DNA from: Alentia gelatinosa
Taxonomy: Eukaryota; Annelida; Polychaeta; Phyllodocida; Polynoidae
Reading direction: 5' to 3'
Assembly: GCA_950022655.1 (NCBI GenBank)
Contig: OX465590.1
Span: 42,429,718 to 42,493,717, forward strand
Length of the DNA: 64,000 nucleotides
Shown here: positions 33,480-44,240 of the stretch, piece after piece
How the letters are laid out: each line of letters begins with the position of its first letter
Position numbering within the stretch: the stretch's first letter is position 1
Program-made: the position numbers and the translations under genes
Notes under the pieces: model-generated
Databases searched by the model: none
Seen by the model: the letters and a program-made list of their open reading frames with translations, nothing else
What the model was told of the DNA's origin: nothing

Positions 33480-34480
33480 ATAGAGGCATCATTTGGTGTT
33501 TATATACAAAATTCAATAGATGGAAAGATAATTGTTTGATTTAAAAGAAATTTTGACAATGTCTAACAGCCATATTGACCTTTTATTTGGTATACCTAAA
33601 TATGATCAGTCACCGAGGTATATTACTTAAATCACATGACACATCACATGACATTGATATTTCCCCCAAAAAGGTGCCTGCCGTAGCAGGGTTGTTTGGG
33701 GAGCCAATTCCTGCCATGTAATGCTGAGCAGGGGAACTGGGTGCTGCAGGGAAAGGGTTAAAGACATCTTACACCATCCACAGTGGTACCAGCATGATGT
33801 TTCCTTAAATATAAACTATCGGTTCAAACTGGGCCCTCGTTGCTTAATCTGATACCGTGTCCAGTTTACTTTTTAGTTAAAACAGACTTATTTGCATGTT
33901 GTTGATGTATAGACTAAATATACCGAGAAAAATTAAAAATTAATTATCTGGTAGATTATTTCACAGAACCAACAAACTCCAGTGATATATATTTGTAGTT
34001 GTTAAATTTCTATTTTAAAACATAGAATTGGTTTTACAGAGTGATATTGATAGCGACACAACGTTTCGGCACGTGACGGCCTTCTTCAGGTGTCAGTAAT
34101 TAGTTTTAGAACTAAATGAAAAGAAAATCTAGTAAAATGTACATATCGATTTTAAATGTTGATGTTCATTGTTAGACGTGTGTTTAACGCAATCTCAAGG
34201 TGCGAGCTCGGACCAGGTAACTTAATATAGTATGCGGGTACTTTTTTTTTTTCAACCATAAACGTTATTCTGCATAACAAAAATAAAATGGTTTATTCTC
34301 TTCCCCTGCATTTTTCCAAACTTTTCCTTACTTTTCCATGACATACAACACTTATGGTTAGACAAGTGTGCTCTCTCAGTCCTGTCTTTGGTCCTTTTTT
34401 ATGATTTTTTTTAATATAAAACATCCCATAAGGGCAATGAAAATCTGGTCTAACTAAAGACTGACTGACTAATCGGCCCA
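33480..34480. other. No gene; includes a Penelope/hammerhead-like motif
   Basis: On the - strand at about 34048-34092, CTGAAGA, then GGC...GCC, then GAAACGTTG occurs, with GACAC before and GTGTC after. This arrangement resembles the hammerhead-like segments in Penelope-like retroelement repeats. The inner stem is short and the first pair is not canonical. No RT or GIY-YIG sequence is near. Confidence 0.3.
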
Positions 34481-34489
34481 CATTCAGCA

Positions 34490-35500
34490 TACAGACTGGG
34501 CGCCTTCCTGTGTACACTTTGTAGTGAGAGCTCAGTTGACTTAACGGCACATGTCTGGCATGTCCCAGACATTACGGCCCACGTCCTGCACGTCCTGGAC
34601 ATTACGGCCTGCATTCCGCACGTCCCGGTTATTACGGCCCACATTTACCGTGCAGACTGGGCCCCTTCCTGTGTACACTTTGTAGTGAGATATCAGTTGA
34701 CTTAACGGCACATGTTTGGCACATCCCAGACATTACGGCCTGCATCCCACACATCCTGGATATTACGGCCTGCATCCCACACGTCCCGGTTATTACGACC
34801 CGCATTCACCGTGCAGACTGGGCGACTTCCTGTGTACACTTTGTAGTGAGATCTCAGTTGACTATACAGCGCACGTCTGGCATGTCCCAGACGTTACGTC
34901 CTGCACGTCCTGGACATTACGGCCTGCATTCCGCACATCCCAGTTACTACGGCCCGCATTCACCAGGCAGACTGGGCGCCTTCCTGTGTACACTTGTAGT
35001 GAGAGCTCAGTTGACTTAATGGCACATGTCTGGTATGTCCCAGACATTACGGCACACATCCTGCACGTCCTGGACATTACGGCCTGCATTCCGCACGTCC
35101 CGGTTATTACGGCCCCATCCACCGTGCAGACTGGGCACCTTCCTGTGTACACTTTGTAGTGAGAGCTCAGTTGACTTAACGGCACATGTCTGGCATGTCC
35201 CAGACATTACGTCCTGTACGTCCTGGACATTACGGCCTGCATTCCGCATGTCCCGATTATTACGGCCCACATTCACCATGCAGACTGGGTGTCTTCCTGT
35301 GCGTAATTTGGAGTGAAATCTCTGCTGACTTGACGGCACACATCCTGCATATCCCAGACATTACAGCCCACGTCCTGCACGTCCTGGACATTACGCCCTG
35401 CATTCCGCACGTCCCGGTTATTACGGCCCACATTCACCATGCAGACGGGGCGCCTTCCTGTGTATACTTTGAAGTGAAATCTCAGCTGACGTTTGTAATC
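34490..35500. repeat. ~160-bp tandem repeat, about 6 units
   Basis: Units begin near CAGACTGGGCGCCTTCCTGT at about 34492, 34654, 34815, 34968, 35127, 35281 and 35443, so spacing is 153-162 bp. Within each unit is a shorter internal repeat of (R)CATTACGGCCYRCATYC. Long frames crossing it differ between units and are not called. Confidence 0.9.
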
Positions 35501-36245
35501 TCTCACACGGCCAGATTGATTGTTGGTAACAGACTCAGGGTGATCCCGCCCCAAACTCACGCCCAGCACTAAGTGGTCTATTTATAAGTAATTACCACTA
35601 ACAATGGCGCCCGTGCGGAGAAGGAGGGATTGGATTGAGTCCACAGTGGTGAAGAGAATGCTTTAATTGTCAAGTAGTTAAAGGCAAGTCAAAACGAATA
35701 AAGTGTGTTTGTATGTGACTGTAGCCATGTGCACAAACCAACAATGAATTAATGATTTATCCTAAAATGGGATTTTTATAAGTGTAATGTATGAATAAAG
35801 GGTAAGGGTGCCTTATTGAAATCTGTTCTGTAGGGGTGTAGGGGTGATACTATGTACCTGGTGAGTCTTCCCATGTGAATTGAATCAGCCATGTTACCCT
35901 GAGACTGTAGGACACCCCAATCTGTGAATCTCTGTACCCAGCTGGAAAGAGCAGCCGACTGGTGAAAAGGTGTGAAGTACACCAGTCGCAGGTCCATTTG
36001 TCCCATGTGTGAATCCCACTTGATGAGATTCTGACTTTAAACAGGTTTAGAATGTACAGGGGCATTTTAATCAATGAGTATCAGAGTGAAAAGTCTGGAA
36101 TCGCCATTGGACTACACTAGTTGCCACCCTTTCTATCATCAGTCATTTAATCATAATACGGTCATTTTCCTCCATATGTTTGTACCACATATCTTTCAGT
36201 TTTATCAGTCTGATGTTTCTGTGCCAATTTAAAATGGCTGTCCTG
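35501..36245. other. No gene recognised
   Basis: AT-rich, with a frame pattern that does not persist. The end of this interval leads into the left copy of a 58-bp direct repeat (36246-36303). Confidence 0.35.
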
Positions 36246-36301
36246 TATACTCCCCCTCATCCTTACTTCCCTCATGTCCTGTCTGCGTTGATCTATCACA
36301 G

Positions 36302-36619
36302 GGTGCACCCCTCTCATAAGATCTCACACTATCTAAGTCGTATTCTGTACTCTCACTTCCCTCTATAGGAGAATAATTCTTAACGAACTAGGCTTAGAGC
36401 TTTGAGAATCCACTGACCTGCCTCCCATGCTAAAGACGTACATCAATGCAACCCAAAGATTCCTATAATCTCAATGATGCCACCTAGCGGGAATACTGTG
36501 TGTCAGTGGATTCTCAAGGCTCCAAGCCTAGTTCGTAGAGAATTCTTCTCCCATAGTGCGCAGTGAGAACCTTGTACAGAAATCCATTTAGACACTGTGA
36601 GATTTTATGAGAGCGGTGC
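36302..36619. mobile_element. Foldback MITE A2
   Basis: The ends GGTGCACCCCTCTCATAAG and the inverse of CTTATGAGAGCGGTGC-type sequence pair, as do GAATCCACTG and CAGTGGATTC and CTAGGCTTAGAG and its partner. A 58-bp sequence starting TATACTCCCCCTCATCC precedes it at 36246-36303 and restarts immediately after it at 36620. Confidence 0.85.
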
Positions 36620-36636
36620 TATACTCCCCCTCATCC

Positions 36637-37215
36637 CACTTAATCTCTCTTATAAAATGGTGGTCTGAGAATATCGACCATATCTTTGAAACGCAGACTC
36701 ATAATACCAGATTATCTACTAAAACAAGACTTAAAATAAAGAGGCCATTGTCCGAAAAATTCAGGAGGTCACCACTATTGATAGATGAAAAAGTTTGGAA
36801 CATGTTAAAAATAGAAACACAAGACCTGCAACGAGGAAATACATTTAAGGCTAGAGTTAAAGAGGAATTACTAAAATTAGATGTTACTAGCATAATCAAA
36901 TAGGTCAAGTTTTAAATTTAATTGAAAAGTCTGAATTATCTCAATGTCAGTAAATTGGATCACAAGATCAGTATGAGAATAGCATATAATATGATCATAA
37001 GGTCATAGTCTAGTGTTTTATAATAAAATTTTCATGGTGTAATACATCAAGGAAGAACAAAACCAATGGGGTGTGTCCTTGTCTTTGTTTTGCATTGTGA
37101 ATCGTGACTGTATTGTTCTACATGTTTCAACGTGGCTTCTGTATGGAAGAACGCCTCCTGGCGAATACTTTATGTCGTTACTATATGTCTTATTGAATAA
37201 AAAAAAAAAAAAAGT
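36637..37215 (+). mobile_element. 5'-truncated LINE fragment with poly(A)
   Basis: A frame to 36903 shows a LINE C-terminal pattern (HNTR...RLKIKRPLSEK, KVWNMLK, FKARVKEELLK). A 3' UTR and AATAAAAAAAAAAAAA (37194-37213) follow. It interrupts the right copy of the 58-bp repeat between CTCATCC and CCTTAC. The intact left copy (CTCATCCTTAC) shows the empty site, so the target duplication is only two or three bases. Confidence 0.7.
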
Positions 37216-37258
37216 CCTTACCTCCCTCATGTCCTGTCTGAGTTGATCTATCACAGGG

Positions 37259-37646
37259 GAGGTGTAACATTGAACATTTACCCCAGATAACATACCATTG
37301 GACAACGGATTGAATGCAAACATTTCCTTCCTGAAAGCGCTGGGTTATAGCACAGGCAGACCAATCATCACAGCACGGGCGGTGTATTCGGAGACCTGAT
37401 AAAGCCCTGACAGGGCAGTGGAGTCTCTGTTGTGCTGAGGCGGCAGGCAATCAGTTGACGGGCTCCGCTGCCGGGTTGACCAATCTCTCTACATCTCAGC
37501 CCGATACCCGGGGCTATCGTGTTTTGGACTTCATGTTGTAAAGTTCCAGTCTATTCATCCCTATCGTGACCATTTATATTTGTTTCTATGCGAAGAGATT
37601 AATAATCTAAATTGCCCATATTTATTAGTACCAAAATGATTAGGAT
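37259..37646. other. No gene recognised
   Basis: Moderately GC-rich block (37330-37480), then AT-rich. No repeat family or frame assigned. Confidence 0.3.
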
Positions 37647-38167
37647 GGTGCACCGCTCTCATAAGATGTCACACTCTTTAGGTCATATTTATATAGAACT
37701 GCATCGAGAATGTATAAATAGACAATACTCCACGGGTTTGGCTGGGCCGCAATCGTCATCGAGGCGAAGCCGAGTGACGATTATGGCCCAGCCAAACGAG
37801 TGGAGTATTGTCTATTTATACGATTCAAGTGCGGTTCTGGATTTATCTTACCCCTTTCTATCGTTTAAATAATATCACAACTCCAGAATAATCGGAATAT
37901 ACTTAGCAAATCCACTACGCCATGGCCGTGGCGTAGTATTGTAACATTACCAGGGTGATCATTGAGTATATTTTTCTAATGTTATTCCTATGGCTAAACT
38001 TGTACGAGGGGTGAGATAATCTGTACTCTCACTACTCTCTATGGAGAAAAATTCTTAATAAACTAGGCTAAGAGCCTTGAGAATCCACTAGTTTGTTAAG
38101 AATTCTTCTCCCATAGAGCACAATGAGAACACTTAGAGAGTGTGACATCTTATGAGAGGGGTGCACC
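37647..38167. mobile_element. Foldback MITE A3, interrupted by B2
   Basis: Ends GGTGCACCGCTCTCATAAG (37647) and CTTATGAGAGGGGTGCACC (ends 38167). Its interior is shortened relative to A1 and A2. B2 (37689-38019) has inserted between CATAT and TCTGTACTCTC, a site whose empty form is present in A2. Confidence 0.85.
37689..38019 (+). mobile_element. Bipartite hairpin-box element B2 (nested in A3)
   Basis: Starts TTATATAGAACTGC. The long hairpin is centred on GAGGCGAAGCCGAGTGACG, with arms containing AATAGACAATACTCCAC and GTGGAGTATTGTCTATT. Next come the mid box TTATCTTACCCC (about 37846), a tail with the ACTACGCCATGG palindrome (about 37914-37937, one mismatch), and the distal box GGGGTGAGATAA (38008-38019). 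Confidence 0.9.
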
Positions 38168-38169
38168 GT

Positions 38170-38335
38170 CGCCATCTTATAGTAGCTCCTTCCCTGTCTT
38201 GATGTTGACCGTACGGCAGCCATGTAGTGAATGGCATATTTACCCTCATTATCACTCACTCTAGTTCCCCATCTGGCCACATGGGGGCAAGGATGCTCTG
38301 ACATCTGAGTTGTCAGTGACATGAGCGGCCCTCCT
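38170..38335 (-). repeat. Repeat R, copy 1 (inverted partner at 41405)
   Basis: CTTCCCTGTCTTGATGTTG, CCATGTAGTGAATGGC, TATCACTCACTCTAGTTCC and GTGACATGAGCGGCC are reverse complements of segments at 41405-41580 in the expected order. Confidence 0.75.
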
Positions 38336-38687
38336 TTGCATGTGCAACAGACCGGAACGAGACTGATCAGTTCTAATTGGCAGTTGTTCCAGCCGCCAAT
38401 CCCAGCACAGAGTTTATAAGCTTACCCTGAAACCAGATGCCACCTGCTGTGTGTATATAAACTGGATGCACACGTCTAAGATTCAGCATTAAAGCTCAGT
38501 CTTAAGTTCTGACTCATAGTAGTACATAGTACTTCTGTGTTTGAGTTCTTGCTCCCTTCTTCTTAAGGTCTACAGCTAGCTAGTCTGGGCCTCTAGACTT
38601 TACAATGTGACATGCTGAATGTGAGAAGTATAGCACAGGGTGTGGTAATCTGCGATATGTCTACGGGGTTGATATTATCGTAAAAGT
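38336..38687. other. No gene recognised
   Basis: Unassigned sequence. It contains, near 38619-38646, the left copy of AATGTGAGAAGTATAGCACA, which recurs beyond C1 at 39052. Confidence 0.35.
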
Positions 38688-38980
38688 GGATGAAGTTTAA
38701 TCTTGGCCACCGTATTCCATGCCTGGAGCTTGGCAAAGTGACTTCATGAGGCGAAGCCGAGTGAAGTCCGGAGCCAAAACTTCAGGAGTGGGATGCGGGG
38801 GCCAAGATTAAAATGAATCAGGTTTTGATTTTATCCTACCCTATCTCCTCAGTTTTGGAATATTACGTGATAACAATGCTGTATGCCACTAGTGGCATAT
38901 AAAACTCTGTATGCCAGTCAGCGTGGCATACGGAAACCCAATGTTAAGGCTATGGGGTATTATATTAGGGGTAGGATAAA
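38688..38980 (+). mobile_element. Bipartite hairpin-box element C1
   Basis: The hairpin arms GTTTAATCTTGGCC and GGCCAAGATTAAAA, and TGACTTCA and TGAAGTC, enclose a GAGGCGAAGCCGAG centre. Next come the mid box TTTTATCCTACCC (38829-38841), a tail with the 18-base palindrome TATGCCACTAGTGGCATA (38882-38899), then CCCAATGTTAAGGCTATGGG and the distal box GGGGTAGGATAAA (38968-38980). Confidence 0.9.
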
Positions 38981-38984
38981 TACA

Positions 38985-39230
38985 CAATATCGACCTGTTT
39001 CTGATACTAGTGGGCATGTATCATAGTGTATGTGCCTTCATATTACAAATGTGAATGTGGGAAGTATGGCACAGGGTGTAACGCTATTTTTTCATACGGG
39101 CTTTTTTTCCGTATACGCGCTTTATCGCAACACGGAACATCGCATCGTATCAGTGTGCGTGATGTTTGTCTATATAGAGTTCCTCTAGGTTTACTATAGA
39201 CACTTTGTAATAGGCGGTTAATAAAGGTGA
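38985..39230 (+). mobile_element. Bipartite element G3, decayed
   Basis: Starts ACAATATCGACCTGTTTCTGATA, matching the hairpin start of G1. It then carries the G tail (TTTTCCGTATACGCGC) and the distal end GACACTTTGTAATAGGCGGT then TAATAAAG. The hairpin no longer pairs well. Confidence 0.6.
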
Positions 39231-40394
39231 ATACTTGTTACATGTCAAATTTGAATGATAGAAAGGAGAGTGTTGTATTTACAAAATGAATCATGTCCCT
39301 CTCAATGATAAATCAGACAAGTGGATCACTACGACAGCACGACAGAGTAGGATTAGACAAAGAATGCTTTATCTATTCTACTTTAATCCCTTTGATCCTT
39401 TTTTATTGATGTCTCGTTGAAACAATATTCAGTTCATCTTTCTCTCCTTTCACAAGCCTCACGATCTTGTAATGTAAAGCCAGACCTTAAAGCGTCATGG
39501 ATTACAAATTCCTCACAGGTTTTAAGGTTAAAGGATGAATGCATTGATTTGGTTGTATTGCATAAGGACATATTGTGGCAAATAGACAAACTTCTGTTGA
39601 TCAGGTTCACACTGACCATGGGTTTACAAATCCTCTCCTCATGTAGGTGTGTACCAGATCCAGAAAGTTGATTGCTATGAAGTATGAAGATTAGATGACT
39701 TAGTGCTGTATCATGAAGTATACAATACCGTATAAGATACAATGTTTATCACGATGCCAAATATCTAAAAGCATCATTCCTGAAATGTTGTGTTTTTGAA
39801 ATAAAGTTTTCGCCTTTCCGAGTTCTACCTGCCCCCTTTTTCCTGATCCCTTGTTCTTAGGCTATCTACATGAGTAATATCAGCTGTGGATTCTTTCATA
39901 AACAAAAAGAAAATCAAATATGTCCTTCGCTCAACTAAAGTTAACATCTGCGGCCCTCTGTCCGTCCCATGTTTTAATGAACTTGGTCCTCTTCTCTTGG
40001 GAGCAAGGTGGACGCGAACAGATATGAGACAGCGATGAAATTCACGATTTCCCAGAGGAAGGTCGAGGGTCGGGACGTAACGTGATTTACTCTTCATCAC
40101 AGACTAGAGTCTAGATGTAATGCAGACAATACTTCTAGTCCCGGGGGTCTGTGTGCTTCCCAAGTAAAAGGCTGAGAGCCTCAGAGCTGTAGAGGAAGCA
40201 GGTGTTAGTCTTTTGTCTTCATTACGGCGAGGTTAGAGTTTCTATATTCAGCATTGTGTAAAGTCTAGGGCCTAGCTTACGCAAGGGTAGGGTTTAAGAA
40301 GGGAGTAAGAACTTGAACACAGAGGTATGTTTTATTCCTATATATACCTATGAGCGAACAACCTATGATTACCTAATGCTGCTGGGGGTGGAAT
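39231..40394. other. No gene recognised; AT-rich
   Basis: AT-rich with scattered non-persistent frames (for example around 39417-39671 and 39825-40100). None shows a known domain. Confidence 0.35.
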
Positions 40395-40485
40395 AACTTT
40401 TGTTTACTGCCCAGGTTGACGTTTAATGCCCAGGTTGACTTCTACTGCCCAGGTTGACGTTTACTGCCCAGGTTGACGTTCAGAG
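40395..40485. repeat. 18-19-bp minisatellite beside E4
   Basis: About five units of TACTGCCCAGGTTGACGTT. The reverse complement (AACGTCAACCTGGGCAGTA) aligns with the 19-bp unit flanking E1 (GGGACGAAAACGTCAGCCT) around ACGTCA-CCT. Confidence 0.8.
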
Positions 40486-40519
40486 ACGTTTGGTTTTTAT
40501 CGATATTAGCCGACAATTG

Positions 40520-40690
40520 AAGGTATATAGGAATAGGGAAACCACGTACCGGTGGAAATAAGTCAAAGTTACTCGGTAAGGTTTGGAAAAATTACTGTCC
40601 GCCTTGGGCAGTAATTTTTTTCAAGCCTTACCTCGTAACTTTGACTTATTCCCAACCGAACATAGTTTCCCTCTATTCCTATTCAGCCAT
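40520..40690. mobile_element. Foldback element E4
   Basis: AGGAATAGGGAAACCACGT pairs with the inverse of AACATAGTTTCCCTCTATTCC. AATAAGTCAAAGTTAC pairs with GTAACTTTGACTTATT, and AAAAATTACTG with CAGTAATTTTT, around GTCCGCCTTGGG. It is the best-preserved hairpin of family E. Confidence 0.85.
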
Positions 40691-40813
40691 GGCTGAACAT
40701 GTATGAAATACTGCCCGCTGCTAGGGGTGTAGTATAAATAATGTTTGCGCCTACTGTGACAGCGGGCCGTAGTGAATTGCAGTGGTCTTTGTAAGGTTAA
40801 TAAAAGGGCGTTT

Positions 40814-41125
40814 TAAATGATTAGGAGTATATAGTAATAAGAAAACATAGTGTCTGAGCCAGTACGGATGTCCGTTCTCAGTTATTTGATGAAAAAAAGA
40901 TGGTCCTCCCGCCTGCAGAGTCTTTTTTTCATCAAATAAACTTGAACAGGCATCCCTATGGGCTCAGTAACCATGTTTTCTCATATTACTATGAGGTAAT
41001 ATGGGAAAATTGGGTTACTGAACCCGTAAGGATGGCTGTTTGAGGTCTTTTAACTCATGAATATGGCCCGACACCACACAGATCAGTGACTGTGTTGACT
41101 TATTACTATACACCTCCTAATCGTT
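40814..41125. mobile_element. Foldback element O1 with inverted ends
   Basis: The left end GATTAGGAGTATATAGTAAT is inverted at the right (ATTACTATACACCTCCTAATC). Inside is a ~130-base hairpin (40847-40978; TTTGATGAAAAAAAGA with TCTTTTTTTCATCAAA). The end boxes contain TTATTAC...CACCTCC, similar to the TTATTACCCACC box of family H. Confidence 0.75.
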
Positions 41126-41404
41126 TCAAATGCTGTTTTATTAACTCTTCTGCTCCGTAAAAACCACTGCCATTCACTATGGCCTGCTGTCACGGCAGGC
41201 GCAAGCATTATTTATGGGGAGTATTTCATACATGTTCTGCCATAGTTGTGTGGTGATAAACTTAACTGATTTTAATGACATCTTGTTCAGCTTATATACA
41301 GACAGAAGGTGGCATCTTGCTGCAGGCTGAGCTTGAAAGCTCTGTGCTGTGATTGGCTGTTGAACCAACAGCCAATGAGAGACGACCTATCTTGTTCCTG
41401 TCTG

Positions 41405-41580
41405 TCACACATGATAGGAGGCCGCTCATGTCACAGACAACTCAGGTATCACGTCAGAGCGCCCTACCCCCATGTGGAGAGACCAGGAACTAGAGTGAGC
41501 GATAATGAGGGTAAACATGCCGTTCACTACATGGCTGCTGTACGGACAACATCAAGACAGGGAAGAGCAGCTATGAAATG
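41405..41580 (+). repeat. Repeat R, copy 2
   Basis: GGCCGCTCATGTCAC, GGAACTAGAGTGAGCGATAA, CACTACATGGCTGC and ACATCAAGACAGGGAAG are inverted relative to 38170-38335. Which copy is original cannot be told. Confidence 0.75.
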
Positions 41581-42300
41581 GTGATTGTCTTAATGCAGTC
41601 AATTTTCATACTAATAAATAGGACAATTTAGATGACTTACCTTTTTGTTCGAAACCAATAAAACTGGTTACTATAGGGATGTAGAGACAAGAAATTTACG
41701 CTGTGCCAAGCAAACATGTGATGAAATATAACATGATGCACATGTACCGAAGCTATCGAAGAAAAACCTGCACTCAATGTCTAGTAAATTAAACATTGTT
41801 TGGAATATTGACAAATGTACTATGACCAAGCGATTATCAAAGAAACCATTTTGAATTCATGTCGTGATAAGATGGCCAGTGGGAAAAATGGCAAAGCAGA
41901 GTCCTGAAATTGATTTAATACTTAGTTCAGAAATGACCCATGTCAAGCTTTTGTTCTTAACAAAAAATTACGACAATTATCATTATTTTAGTTGTAGTTC
42001 ATAAACCGAAAAACATCAACAAGACAACGTTGCTTAACGAGCTCTACCCCCTCCTCCGTGAACAAACATGAAACACATAAAATATATTGCCAAAGTTTTT
42101 ATTGCAGAAGCCCGCGCGGTCAAAGGACTTACTATAAATGAGTAGTCGTCCACAAACATGCCACTACACTGAGTAGACGAGAGGAAGCCACGAACGGCGA
42201 GACAACACGTTGGAGAATTCAGTTTGAGGAGATCAGTGGTGACAGGCTTCCCCGGCTGTAAGAAGAGCCACACAATTTATAATAAAATTCACTGGTACAA
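41581..42300. other. No gene recognised; AT-rich
   Basis: AT-rich sequence with no persistent frame; it leads into the 31-bp array. Confidence 0.35.
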
Positions 42301-42357
42301 GTCTGTGGTATAAAACTGAGGACAGAACAGTATCGACATGTGTATTATAGAACTATG

Positions 42358-43151
42358 AGAGGACAGAAGAGCACCGGGTAGTGGTATATATCTCTGAGAG
42401 GATACCATGCTGTGGTATAGAAATCTGAGAAGGCACCAGTTTGTCTGTGGCTTAGAAATATTAGAGGATGCGGTATTAGACTGTGGTATAGAAAACTGAG
42501 AGGATACAGGAATGTGGTATAGAACTATGAGAGGACACAGGACTGTGGTATAGCACTATTAGAGGACACACAAATGTGGTATAGAACTATGAGAGGACAC
42601 ATAACTATGGTATAGAACTATAGAGGACAAAGGTCTGTGGTATGGAACTATGAGAGGACACATAACTGTGGTATAGAACTATGAGAGGATAAAGGTCTGT
42701 GGTATAGAACTATGAGAGGACAAAGGTCTGTGGTATAGAACTATGAGAGGACACATAACTGTGGTATAGAACTATGAGAGGATAAAGGTCTGTGGTATAG
42801 AACTATGAGAGGACACATAACTGTGGTATAGAACTATGAGAGGATAAAGTTTTGTGGTATAGAACTATGAGAGGACAAAGGTCTGTGGTATAGAACTATG
42901 AGAGGACACAGGACTGTGGTATAGAACTATTAGAGGACACAGGACTGTGGTATAGAACTATTAGAGGACACAGGACTGTGGTATAGAACTATGAGAGGAC
43001 AAAGGTTTGTGGTATGAAACTATGAGAGGACACGGAACTGTGGTATGGAACTCCAAGAAGAAAAAGGTCTGTTGTATGGAACTCTGAAAGGATACCATGC
43101 TGTGGTATAGAATTCTAAGAGGATTCTGGTCTGTAGTATAGAACTCTAAGA
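42358..43151. repeat. 31-bp minisatellite, left part
   Basis: About 25 units of TGTGGTATAGAACTATGAGA then GGACAMAGGTC. The array is cut at 43151 by the LINE and resumes at 50776, where units with CTCTAAGAGGATAC predominate. Confidence 0.95.
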
Positions 43152-43436
43152 TTTTTTTTTATTTTATTTTTTTATATTTGAAACCCTACTTAGGTCAGTG
43201 CGAGACGTGACCGTTTCGGATAGGTTTTTTTTGACTTGATGATAAGTCCAAACCGACGCTATACCTGAAAAGAAAAGAACAGAAAACAAGTTAGAGAAAC
43301 AATAACAATAACAAAATAACAATCACAACAATAAGGGAAGATGTTACCCAGTTTTAGACAGAGAGATGTTATTACTGTGGGTGTGCTAAGGTTGTATTAG
43401 CTTAATGGTTGTTTATATCAATCCATGCCTAATATT

Positions 43437-44240
43437 GTGCCATTTGGGTAGCTAGGGAGGTGCAAGGTGGGTAGTGCCCTGCCATTTGGTCAGGGAGGCC
43501 ACTTGCATCACCCATAGTGCCCCTGCACTTATTAGGTTGGGGTTGAGGTTAGGAAGTAGAAAGTCCATGGTGTAAGGGTGTATCAGTGGTACTGGATGGG
43601 TAGTGCCCTACCATCGGGGTTAGGGAGGCCACCAGCACCCCTGTGTAGCCCAACCACTTCATTCTCCTAGGTTCTGAGGGAAAGCATGTCCTAGGTAAGA
43701 TCCTGTGGCACTCGATGGGTAGTGCCTTGACATGCGGACAAGGAGGCCATGAGTACCCCAGATATCTCACCCCATGCTGCCTTACCAGATCCTAGTTATC
43801 CTAATTGTTGTTTCCTTCCTAGGTGTAAGCTAGAAGTTATGTTTTGTGGTGAATTTATGGGGTCTTTGATGGGGTTATTATGTTTTACTTTCCATAAGTA
43901 TAATGCCATGTGGGTAGCTAGGGAGGTGCCGAGTGGGTAGTGCCCTGCCATTTGGTCAGGGAGGCCACTTGCATCACCCATAGTGTCCCTGCACCTTGTT
44001 TAGGTATGGGTTTTAAGAAAATCCATGGTGTACGGGTGTATCAGTGGTACTGGATGGGTAGTGCCCTACCATTCGGGTTAGGGAGGCCACCAGCACCCCT
44101 GGGTAGTCCAACCATTTCATTTCCGAGGGTTCTGAGGACACATGTCTTGGGCGAAGCTCCTGTGGTACCTGATGGGTAGTGCCTTGACATATGGACAAGG
44201 AGGCCACATGCACCACAAATTGCTCGCCCCATGCTACCAT
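43437..44240 (-). repeat. Tandem duplication of the LINE 3' end (~465-bp period)
   Basis: 43437-43880 and 43902-44390 are direct copies: TGGGTAGCTAGGGAGGTGC, GGGTAGTGCCCTACCAT, CCACCAGCACCCCTG and GGGTAGTGCCTTGACAT all occur twice in order. The copy nearer the tail also contains a shortened duplicate of the ORF2 3' end (43790-43880 aligns with 44243-44390), so coding sequence was duplicated into the 3' UTR. Confidence 0.8.

Noticed and set aside
33140..33544. Open frames with a 12-residue repeat on both strands
   Set aside because: The 36-bp unit is a multiple of three, so frames persist mechanically; both strands are open equally.
34716..35572. Overlapping 96-147-aa frames
   Set aside because: They follow the ~160-bp tandem repeat, and the unit length is not constant modulo three, so peptides are not conserved.
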